Of a stretch of 64,000 bases of DNA, positions 1 to 9,756 are shown piece after piece. This stretch comes from Steromphala cineraria. Lineage: Eukaryota; Mollusca; Gastropoda; Trochida; Trochidae. Positions within the stretch are counted from its first letter, which is position 1. Every line of letters begins with the position of its first letter. The notes beneath the pieces are model-generated. The model was not told the DNA's origin and searched no databases. It saw only the letters and a list, made by a program, of their open reading frames with translations. The DNA is taken from assembly GCA_916613615.1 (NCBI GenBank), contig OU744727.1, positions 1,828,593 through 1,892,592 of the forward strand. Reading direction: 5' to 3'. A program made the position numbers and the translations under genes.

Positions 1-3000
1 ACCACCACCATCAATGACGTTAAATGCACAAGCCATATACCAGAGTTGTATTGCAAAATCACCACAAGCACCACCATCTCAAAATCTACGATCATCACCA
101 TCAATGACGTTTAGGGCACGAACCCTATACCAGAGTTGTGGTGCAAAACTACCACCACCGCCACCATCTCAAAATATTTTGGCTGATTTATGTGACACAG
201 AAGACACATACGAAGAAGCTGACGATTTCTGTGGCACTGTATACGAGGCCGCAACTGCACCGCCGCCTCCACGACGTCCATTACCTCCAGCCCGCCCAAT
301 AGTACAGTCAAAGGGAAATCAAATGTTTTCATCTCAGGGTGAGATAGGACCTTTATCTGAATTAGGAATATTCCTATTGTTAATTGAAATTGAAATTGAA
401 AAATAAATCATAAGATCATGCAAAATAGCATCTCATCTTTATACATGTGTCGAGGATTCAAGTTAATTTTCTTCTTGCATGTCCCCAGCGGGAGAGATGG
501 TGATGCTACAAGCCTTTGATGGATCCTGGGAGTTGGATGATCAACTTTCAAAACTCATCAATGTGACAACAGACAATCTGTTAAAGGCGACCGGAATCAA
601 GGTATTATTTTAGTCCCATTTTAGTGTTTTGAAAGCATAAAGAGATTTTTTTGTAATGAGTATATAGATAATCTCACCTAAGTGTCTTCTGATTTCAAAA
701 ATAAAAACTTAAGCTGATCAAAGTAACACAGTCTTTAAGGAGGTTGGATACAAAATATTGAGGTATTAAGAAATAGCTAAATTTGGTCTTATTTTGTTTA
801 AAAATATGTCTTGAATCCAATTGTGTCATAAAAATACCATGTCACCACAGTTTTTGTTCGAAAAAGGGCCCATCCGTTAGGGCACCCAATGATGAAAATA
901 CAATAATTTAAAAACCCTTTTCAAGATAACTTTTGAATATAATTGTTATTTAAATGTTTTTCTATTAAGGCATTGCAGTATGGAAATAAACAAAGTCAGA
1001 AAAAAAGGAACTTGAAAATAATATGAAGTAAATTCATACAAATAACCTTTTTTTTGTATGATTATTTTTGTAAAATATTATTCTTTTATGAAAAAAAATC
1101 GATTTCTCGTATTAAGATTTTTTTGAAAATTATATATTTTATAGTTAATACACACTAGAATAAGATTAAAAAGAAAAAACAATATGTCACCAGGGGATAA
1201 CAGAGATATTCACATTCAATTTAGCCACATCAATGAAAATTAACATCCAGGGGAGATAACTCTTCATTGTCAACATTACCATTTTTTAGAAATTTTCATT
1301 AGTACTTACAGTTAATTAGTGAAATAAATTTTATCATAAAACAAATACTTATGTTCACAAATATAACATAGTCATTGTTTTTTATTAAACTAAATCATTA
1401 TTCTATTTTTTTATCTCACACTTTCAGTGAAAAATAAACAAAACAGCATAAACTTTGAAATAGCACAATCTGACTGTTGCGGATGTGCAGTAACAAAGGT
1501 ATCCAACCTCCTTAATTCAAAACGAATGTTGATATAATTTATATTAGGAAACACGAGGGTGAGATTTTATTATCGTCCAAAATCATTTTTATTACTTTCC
1601 GTGAAAAATCTCTGACCTCTGAGCTGCCTTATAACTTCAAAACGGTAATAATGTTTACCGTTATAGCATTGTGAGGTCGCTATGTTTATGATGACATACG
1701 ATGTCATTATTTGAGTATGCAAAACGTTTGTGCCATTGCATGGTATCATTCAAAATATATTGATTGATACACAATTTTTTCTATTTTTTTCAATTTTGAT
1801 GATAAAAAATACAAATAATTACAATTCCTTTAAGTAAGCCATGTAAACACTAAATGGAGTTTTAGTAAGTTTTCCTTGTTGTCTTTGGTTGGTTGAATGC
1901 ACTTGATATGTAAATACTATAATGTGTACATCCTAGTTCTCTTTATGTAAGACTGTATGTATCTCACATAGGACAAGAATGTGCTGGCTACTGTGCTGCT
2001 GTGTGCTGTACATCCTAGTTCTCTTTATGTAACACTGTATGTATCTCATAGGACAACTAGGTGCTGGCTACTTGTGCTGCTGTGTGCTGTACATCCTAGT
2101 TCTCTTAATGTAAGACTGTATGTATCTCACACAGGACTAGAAGGTGCTGGCTACCTGTGCTGCTGTGTGCTGTACATCCTAGTTCTCTTTATGTAAGACT
2201 GTATGTATCTCATACAGGACAACAAGGTGCTGGCTACTTGTGCTGCTGTGTGCTGTACATCCTAGTTCTCTTAATGTAAGACTGTATGTATCTCACACAG
2301 GACAACAAGGTGCTGGCTACTTGTGCTGCTGTGTGCTGTACATCCTAGTTCTCTTAATGTAAGACTGTATGTATCTCACACAGGACTAGAAGGTGCTGGC
2401 TACCTGTGCTGCTGTGTGCTGTACATCCTAGTTCTCTTTATGTAAGGCTGTATGTATCTCATACATGACAACAAGGTGCTGGCTACTTGTGCTGCTGTGT
2501 GCTGTACATCCTTGTTCTCTTAATGTAAGACTGTATGTATCTCACACAGGACTAGAAGGTGCTGGCTACCTGTGCTGCTGTGTGCTGTACATCCTAGTTC
2601 TCTTTATGTAAGACTGTATGTATCTCATACAGGACAAGAATGTGCTGGCTACTTGTGCTGCTGTGTGCTGTACATCCTAGTTCTCTTTATGTAAGACTGT
2701 ATGTATCTCATACAGGACTAGAAGGTGCTGGCTACTGTTCTGCTGTGTGCTGTACATCCTTGTTCTCCTTATGTGACACTGTATGTATCTCACACAGGAG
2801 AAGAAGGCGCTGGCTACCTGTGCTACTGTGTGCTGTACATCCTAGTTCTCTTAATGTAAGACTGTATGTATCTCATACAGGACAACAAGGTGCTGGCTAC
2901 TGTTCTGCTGTGTGCTGTACATCCTAGTTCTCTTAATGTAAGACTGTATGTATCTCACACAGGACTAGAAGGTGCTGTCTACTTGTGCTGCTGTGTGCTG

Positions 3001-3477
3001 TACACCCTAGTTCTCTTAATGTAAGACTGTATGTATCTCAAACAGGACAAGAAGGTGCTGGCTACCTGTGCTGCTGTGTGCTGTACATCCTAGTTCTCTT
3101 TATGTAAGACTGTATGTATCTCACACAGGACAAGAAGGTGCTGGCTACCTGTGCTGCTGTGTGCTGTACATCCTAGTTCTCTTTGTGTAACACTGTATGT
3201 ATCTCACACAGGACAAGAAGGTGCTGGCCACCTGTGCTGCTGTGTGCTGTACATCCTAGTTCTCTTTATGTAAGACTGTATGTATCTCACACAGGACAAG
3301 AAGGTGCTGGCTACCTGTGCTGCTGTTTGCTGGCTCACCGTGAAGTGTTCAGAGGAGCGATCAGTCTGGGAGATGGTGGTCGACAAGGCTAAGCAATGGT
3401 TGCTAAGGACGCTAGGTGACCAGATGAAGGTGGACAAACTGATGGAGGAGGTCCGGGAGGCTTTCTTCAAGAACTGA
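1..3477 (+). CDS. VWA5A-like gene, copy A, 3' end (last three exons)
   Basis: This is the 3' end of a gene paralogous to the complete copy at 21229-43749. Three exons are visible: 1-338 (proline-rich linker, truncated by the window edge, ends in phase 1), 489-601 (113 nt, begins Ala-Gly-Glu and holds a GSWEL motif) and 3295-3477 (183 nt, begins Asp-Lys-Lys, ends Phe-Lys-Asn-stop). Acceptors CCCCAG and CACACAG and donors GGGTGAG and AAGGTATT fit, and exon lengths equal those of copy B. The frame is open throughout. The last two exons form the C-terminal helical region of VWA5A proteins. The linker differs strongly from copy B and contains a 90-bp in-frame duplication. The last exon differs from copy B by only a few residues (Met-Lys for Lys-Glu after GDQ). 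It looks functional, but its 5' part is outside the window. Confidence 0.85.
1922..3294 (+). repeat. 83-bp minisatellite built on the exon-16 acceptor (copy A)
   Basis: About 16 tandem copies of an 83-bp monomer run directly into the last exon of copy A. Each monomer contains the intron end (TATCTCACACAG), the first ~38 nt of the exon, then TGTACATCCTAG and a GTAAGA donor-like site. The final unit changes at the 39th exon base from the repeat to the true exon. Monomers vary (CACACAGGACTAG, CATACAGGACAAC), so many acceptors keep the AG. Several short open frames across this array are by-products of the repeat. Confidence 0.92.
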
Positions 3478-3665
3478 AGACGAACTGAAAGTGATCCGCA
3501 GATATAGTTTACCCAAGGAGGCGTTCTTCAAGAACTGAAGACGACCTGAAAGTGATCCGCAGATATAGTTTACCCAAGGAGGCGTTCTTGAAGAACTGAA
3601 TTTGTACTGAAAGTGGTCTGTAGGGATAGTTTACCCAAGTAGGCTTTCTTCAAGAACTGAAGGAA
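3454..3665 (+). repeat. 61-bp tandem repeat carrying the stop codon and 3'UTR start (copy A)
   Basis: The last exon bases encoding Ala-Phe-Phe-Lys-Asn-stop are repeated at about 3460, 3521, 3582 and 3643, a regular spacing of 61 bp, separated by GTGATCCGCAGATATAG-type sequence. The first unit is the coding end and the others are 3'UTR or downstream sequence. Copy B has a shorter version with three units. Confidence 0.85.
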
Positions 3666-4088
3666 GTAGGGGAATTTTGTATTGCTGAAGGAGGTTAAGA
3701 AAACTTTCGTCCTAAATTAGACCAGATTTTTAACGGACTTTTGTTCATACCTGACTTCCATTTTTACGCCTTGAAGTCTCTTGTAATTGACTTGATTATT
3801 TATTGTCCTGAAACACTTGTTTGGTCATGCTGTGCAAAATACTGGTTTCTGATTGGCTGCTCTGAAAAATCAGAGGGCGTGTAATTTGGTTATGTGGTGC
3901 TCTGTTTACTTTGTCTAATGCACAGGAACTCATTTGTTGCCTAGCAACAAGTAGTTCTCAAATATTACTGTTGTGACGGAAATTTGCACACAAAAATGCC
4001 ATTATTGCGTTTTCAAATATGTACATTATTTATAAAATGTATTCAAACTTTCAGTTCAGATTTCCTGTTGGCATGGTCTGTCATTCGG
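3666..4088. other. 3' flank of copy A, no gene seen
   Basis: AT-rich sequence that is closely similar to the flank of copy B after 43880. No AATAAA polyadenylation signal is obvious here, so the 3'UTR end is unknown. No coding potential was recognised. Confidence 0.6.
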
Positions 4089-4698
4089 CATTCTCTCCCC
4101 ACAGAGGCAACTCAGTCATACCCCAGTTAGCCTCTGTTCCATTACGCCAAAATCCTGGGGTTCCGGCAGATCGCCCTAGCGGCAAAAAGTTGTAACTTGA
4201 GATATCTCCCTTATTTGCAGCCAATGAAAACACCTTTTGGATGTCCACGACTTCGGGAATACTCAACGGTCGCTCAGTGACTTTTAAAAGAATCATGCCT
4301 TTAGGTTTCTTTTTCATTAACAGTGTGAGTCTCAGAGAGGGAAACTATTTCAAAATCAGATATGTATAGGGTTTTTCATTAGAAACATATTGTTTTATGA
4401 TTGTGTAAATTGTTCTTCGTTTTATGATTAATTTTATTTTAATAATTCACCAAATAAAAACCAATGCGAAGGTAAAAAGCGATTGTTTTGTAGAAGAAAG
4501 AGTTATCTCCCTTTGATGCGGATCCACACGGGAATAGCCGAAGTTTTGCGAATGACCACTTTTGAAACGGCGTCGCTGATTGCACAACTAACTTCGATTG
4601 CCTCCAATCAGATTTCTACCTTTCTATCTCGTATGTTAGCCGTAATAGAACAGAGGCTAATTCAGGTATGACTGACTTGCCTCTGTGGGGAGACAATG
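4089..4698. mobile_element. Non-autonomous TIR DNA transposon, 9-bp target duplication
   Basis: A 610-bp insertion bounded by terminal inverted repeats of about 55 bp. The left end starts CATTCTCTCCCCACAGAGGC and the complement of the right end starts CATTGTCTCCCCACAGAGGC. It is flanked by the 9-bp duplication GTCATTCGG at 4080-4088 and 4699-4707. The paralogous spacer near 44290 has a single TATTCGG site and no insert. Nine-bp duplications with long TIRs are typical of Mutator-like elements, so MULE-type is my best guess. Internal open frames of 62-78 codons match nothing I recognise. Confidence 0.88.
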
Positions 4699-5104
4699 GT
4701 CATTCGGTGGCGTTAAACGAAAATCGGCCCGACAGTTTAACCGGCCAGAATATCATACAAATATAAATCAAAATGCGGCTTACACTTACCTTAAATTTAT
4801 TTACAACACCAATGCAATAATACCGACGCCATGTTCGTGAATATATGCAGAACTTAACATTTTCAAAACAACCGTCACAAAATAATAAAATGTCTACTGA
4901 AGAGAGTGAGCTCCCTTTGCAGCATTCGGATATTTGTCGGTAATGTCCAAGGCCTACTATAAGTAACGTCTTTCGAGATTACCAAATCCGTCAGCACTGT
5001 TTGAATGTCGCTCCCACATCGTATACGGGCATCATGACACAGCACACCTGAGTCAATGCGAAAGAATATATTTCGATTTTAAATCGTTTTATGGTAGAAT
5101 GGAG

Positions 5105-5250
5105 ACAAACATAGTGTATTTGGAAATCAGCGGCATATAACGGAATTATTATAGCTTTAAATAATCAATTTAAAGTCTTACGCTAGGCGTTCGACTTTAA
5201 ATCAAATTATAAAATAATTCCGTTTTTGCCGCTGATTTCCAAACACAATA
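5105..5250. repeat. Imperfect palindrome (MITE-like)
   Basis: GGAAATCAGCGGCA near 5123 is mirrored by TGCCGCTGATTTCC near 5230, with further pairing between ACGGAATTATTATAG and ATAATTCCGT. A diverged version sits at about 44665-44805, where the left arm has lost bases. No target duplication could be defined. Confidence 0.6.
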
Positions 5251-6709
5251 AGTTTATTTCCTAATTAGATCAAATTATTGAATAATATTGAATAATGGCA
5301 TGTATACATCTTGTACGTTTTGTTTTTAATGTACACATTCCCTTTCCAAAACCTGTGTTAATAGTTGTAGTTTGTAAACATTACGAATTTTCATTTCATT
5401 ACCACTCAACTGGAATTGTACTTTGACATGTATTCAAAAATATCATTAATGCATGCATGTTTCACAAAAGACCGCTTGTTATAAAATATGAGTAACTATA
5501 CCCAAGTAAAGATATTAAATAACGTTCAAATCTGGTTGGAAAACAAAGGCGACCGACTAAAATTGAGGAGACGTTTGTTTTGTTTGCTTTCAATGTAGTA
5601 TTCTGAGTACGGTCACTTTCACATAGTAAAATATACTTCATCAATATTCAAAGGATTCATTTAGTTAAATAGTGTTATGATGGTGGTCATGAGAGAGAAA
5701 AGTCGTCTCGTCAGGATTTGGGATTTTACTGGCGCATCTAGAACTGCATGAATTACTTCCCTTGTATTACATTAGGAAAATATCTGAGCTAAAAAGCCTA
5801 GTCCGCCGTGTGTGTAAACATAAGAAAACCAATCTTTTAACTCCTACTTATTGCATTGTTTGCTTTTGCTTTTCTGGAATGTATTTACCATTTGTCTGTC
5901 TGCAACGATAATAAACATGAGATGAGATTTTTTTTAAAATGGTTTTGTAAATCCTTACCCTGTAGATCATCATTAACACTAATTATATAATTATGTGGTC
6001 TTGATTAAAAATTCATTGATAAATCAAGGAGATTTTGTGATTTATTGATTATATGATCATTGTTGCTTATTGGAAATGATCTGTTGATGATTTAGTTATG
6101 TGCAGTAATTGGTTATTGATATGGTGATGACGATCTCGCTGTGGTATGGTGACAATTCGTTGATTTTGTTGTCAAAGGTATCTTGTATCAGCAGTCACTT
6201 TTCATTTGGGTCAGTATCAGTAATATTTACTTGTACGGGAAAGTGATCACTGTTTTATAAATGTACAAAGGTATTACACATTGTTTAATAACATCGCGCG
6301 CTGACCGACGTGTTAGATCGTATAACGTGACAATGTCAGCGAGCCAGTCGTGATGGTAATGTTGGCTAGTTTCTTTACATTTTATGACGATGTAATGAAG
6401 CCAGGAATAAAAAACTACCAAACTCACCCCTTTTGATAACATGTGAATGGAATCTGTTATAAACTTTTTATTCTTCTTTCGTTAAATACCAAATCATCCA
6501 GTCGTTTCATAAAAAAATTATTAAATGAGACGTCGTTTAGTATTTTCTATTTATCATATGTTTCCTGGTGAAATACGGGGATCTCTTGATAAAAATGAAA
6601 CCTATAATCCGTCACTTACTACTAGATATAAAGGTGTAATCAACTACAATAACTACTTTATTGGCCTGTGACCGCTATGCATTATTTTTGGCTTTTTGGA
6701 TGATTAAAC

Positions 6710-6763
6710 AAGGAAGACAAGAGTAATTCTATGGATGAACAACTTCTTTATCTTGTCTTCCTT
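6710..6763. repeat. 12-bp perfect inverted repeat
   Basis: AAGGAAGACAAG at 6710-6721 pairs exactly with CTTGTCTTCCTT at 6752-6763, giving a 30-nt loop. It is conserved in the second spacer near 47590-47650, where the loop contains a small insertion. Confidence 0.6.
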
Positions 6764-7620
6764 ATACCATCAACTTCTAGAATGCCACTGAAACAGCTCA
6801 TGATTTAACAAGTTAAGTGAGTTGATTTAAACATAACTCGGTACATATGATATGTTGTCGCGTCAACAAAAAGGTTTACTATTTTATGACAAGAAGGTTA
6901 CGATCTATTAAGAACATTAAGAAATAGATTATTATCATGCTACGAGGTAAAGGGAAGACCGGGGCAGGAACGGTCCCGGGGCATGTTCGTCTTTTCTCTG
7001 TAATCTTTATTCGGGGCAACTTTAACTTAAATTGGTAATTCCTAACAGACAACATGACCTTACTCCCACATTGACTTTAAAATGGTGACAATCCAACATA
7101 TTCTTTACAAACTGTAGAAGCAAATCCGTTTTTCTTCTAGTTCTTCTAGTAATTTATTCGACTTCAGTTCACCATGTTTTTGACAAATGTTGACTGTGCA
7201 TAGGAATATGATCTTAAGTGAGCATAAACCAACATGCCGAGACGTATATGTAACGAACAAGTTATTTTGTTATGAGGTCTGTATTTTTTCGTAGCAAAGA
7301 AAAAAGAGCAAACGTGGTTTGTGGGGTACATTCGGTCATTACAGACGGGGCACATTTGGCCGTGAGGACGAGTCAAAAAAAATTTAAGGTCCTCCTCGAA
7401 ACCATTTTTCTAAAGGTCCTCCTCCTCAAAAGGACCCTCTTGGAAAATCTCGAAATTCTTTTCGTAATAGAAACTTAACTGAGTCCACATCATTATAAAA
7501 TATATCTTTGTAAAGTAATGTACTATTATTTCTGTCCACAATATTGAATACTATGAGTAGCATCTCATCTCTCTTTAATTGTTGTAGGCTAAACATGTTC
7601 TGATTGTTCCCAAGGATGGC

Positions 7621-7681
7621 CGAAGATGCCCCTGAGAAAAAACCGAACCTGCCCCGCGAACCCCGATGCGGGGCATCTTCG
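7621..7681. repeat. 12-bp perfect inverted repeat, GC-rich
   Basis: CGAAGATGCCCC at 7621-7632 pairs with GGGGCATCTTCG at 7670-7681. The counterpart in the second spacer is 48507-48518 with 48560-48571, where an extra AACCTGCCCC lengthens the loop. It is unusually GC-rich against an AT-rich background. Confidence 0.6.
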
Positions 7682-9221
7682 GGTTTTCAACTCGTTGTCT
7701 TTAAAGCATAGTTATTCGGCAAGCAAGTTACTTTAGGCACTTTTAACAATTATTGCAATAAAGTTAAGATATGTCTCAATAAATGTACGAACGTACATGT
7801 ACACTAGTATATGGCAAAAAAAACCCCTCATTATCTCATTATTTTAGTGCAAAGGGGACGTACGGGCCCCGGTCTCCCCTTAAGCCTGATGTTGTACGAA
7901 CTTTGTAATTATCTTTTTCGCGATCTCATGTTGTTCCTTAAAAGATACCTTGATGCTTTTTGTGGAAAAGGGACCTATGCTTTATAAAATTGCAAAATGA
8001 GTCATGTCAGAAAAGCTGTGACCTTTGATATCTTTCGTATTTACCATCTTTTCACCGTTGGTACTCTTACTTCTGTACTATTGGTTCCTTTTGATTCTAG
8101 ATTATGCAAAATGTATTTTCAATCTGTTATCTGTAGTCACATAACAATGTGTCGCATATCAATCGATGACTGCACATGGCGATGTTTGTGTGAATATCTA
8201 TAAATCATTTAGTGGGGGAATACCAGTTCGCGATTTCAACCGAACCAGGTACATAAATTTGATATATTTTTGTAATCGGTAACGTGGTTTTGATAATCTC
8301 CAGCTAAAATTGGATTAATCTGCTGGTTGTGCATTCGTGTTATTGTAGAATTCCGTTTCGTTTGGTAACATTTCATTGTTCAAGTATTTGAATAATATCA
8401 AACGCTAGTATAAGTTCTGATCGCTACAAATCCAAAGTGGTTGCCTAAAAACACCAGTATAGGAAAAATGGAAATGTATGCTGTTTTACGCAAGACAAGC
8501 CAACCATAGCAATATCTGCCAGTAACTTAAAGTGCCAAAAATTAGTTGATAGTCATAAGTGTCCTTTATTTGATTTGATAACACAACGATGATCCATTAC
8601 ACGTAAAAGATGCTGTTTCATACTTGCATGCGGTTCATGATGAAATTTAGCTATTGAGAAAAAAAATACATCACTTTGTAGAAAAATCTTTCTTCGAACT
8701 TTTGATATCACATTTACATTTTTTAATCAACAATAAAATACTTATTTCGACGCAGAGAGCACAGTGCCCCCTGTAAAATCGGCATAGCATTTAACGAACC
8801 CGCTTTCATTATGCGTGTAGGATTTACGTGTCTCAACTACCGTAATTGCGTTCGATGGGTATCAACTTTGACAGCAACGAATACCTAATTCGGAGAAAAA
8901 GAAAATAAAATCTACTTGAGCGCGTCAAAGACATTTTCAAGTGTATATTTAGAAACCGGAAGTTATGAAATGGCAACACTTGATTCGCCCTAATGTCGAC
9001 TGCCGTTTCGGTATTTTTTGGTAAATTATCTCCTATTTAATGAATTTTGATCCGATTTTCCCAAGATTGGTCACTAAAGATTGCAACAACAAAAAACAAG
9101 GAAAACAGTAAAATTACTTTAAAAATATTGAACACTGATATTGGATCTTTAAGTAATTAGTTATCAAGCCAACAAAAGAAAATTAAGTCCTATAGGAGAC
9201 TATGACTGTATAAATATCATT

Positions 9222-9665
9222 TTATTGTCTTCTGTTATAAAACTTTGATCGACAACCAATTTTTTTTGTTAAGTTTTTATTTCCCATGATATGCTTATAT
9301 TTTACATTTGTTTGCTGCTTACTGACAATGATAATACACATTATGCATTTGAATACAAACAAAAGAAGAATAATATATACACATTTCACCATTAGATATT
9401 GCAGGTAACAATCAGTATTCACTATAAAATTCATATCATCTTCAGTTCTTAGGATCATAATACAACCAATTTTAATCATGATTATGTATGCATATTTTGT
9501 TTTTCCAAAATTCACTGCATGTGAATCATGATAAATAAAATTGTAAACTGAGTAATCACTGCATATGATCAAGTCACCAAACATCTCTACATCAGCCAAT
9601 AAGTCCACATCAAGTAGAGGAAAATTGAATTCATTTGATGAGTGACTGGAGCTGTCCCGAATGCC
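9222..9665 (-). other. Conserved open frame of unknown identity
   Basis: A minus-strand frame is open from an acceptor-like AAAAG at about 9666 to a stop at 9222, with an internal Met giving 128 codons. The same 128-codon frame, with a few differences, occurs in the second spacer (50114-50500). The N-terminal part is acidic and hydrophobic (segment LLADVEMFGDL); the rest is rich in Ile, Tyr and Lys and looks like translated AT-rich sequence. No family was recognised. Conservation may simply reflect recent duplication. Confidence 0.2.
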
Positions 9666-9756
9666 CTTTTAATTACAGAAGGTACTGGACTACTAGTGAC
9701 CACTGGGCAAGTCACAGGGAGCAACCGCATTGGATGGGTTGATGGGAATATTAGTT

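Larger units (their letters stand above)
4708..9221. other. Spacer between copy A and the inverted satellite block, no gene recognised
   Basis: AT-rich sequence colinear with the spacer after copy B. It contains short inverted repeats (see 5105-5250, 6710-6763, 7621-7681). Open frames are below 90 codons, and none showed codon structure or a domain I recognise. Confidence 0.6.

Noticed and set aside
2640..2927. Plus-strand frames of 70-95 codons in the 83-bp array
   Set aside because: They are by-products of the repeat; the true frame of each monomer ends in TAG after 15 codons.
4081..4317. 78-codon minus-strand frame
   Set aside because: It lies across the left end of the 610-bp TIR element and starts within its TIR; no recognisable protein.
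7164..7478. Overlapping 68-70 codon frames on both strands
   Set aside because: Short, AT-rich and without codon bias; their conservation in spacer 2 only reflects recent duplication.
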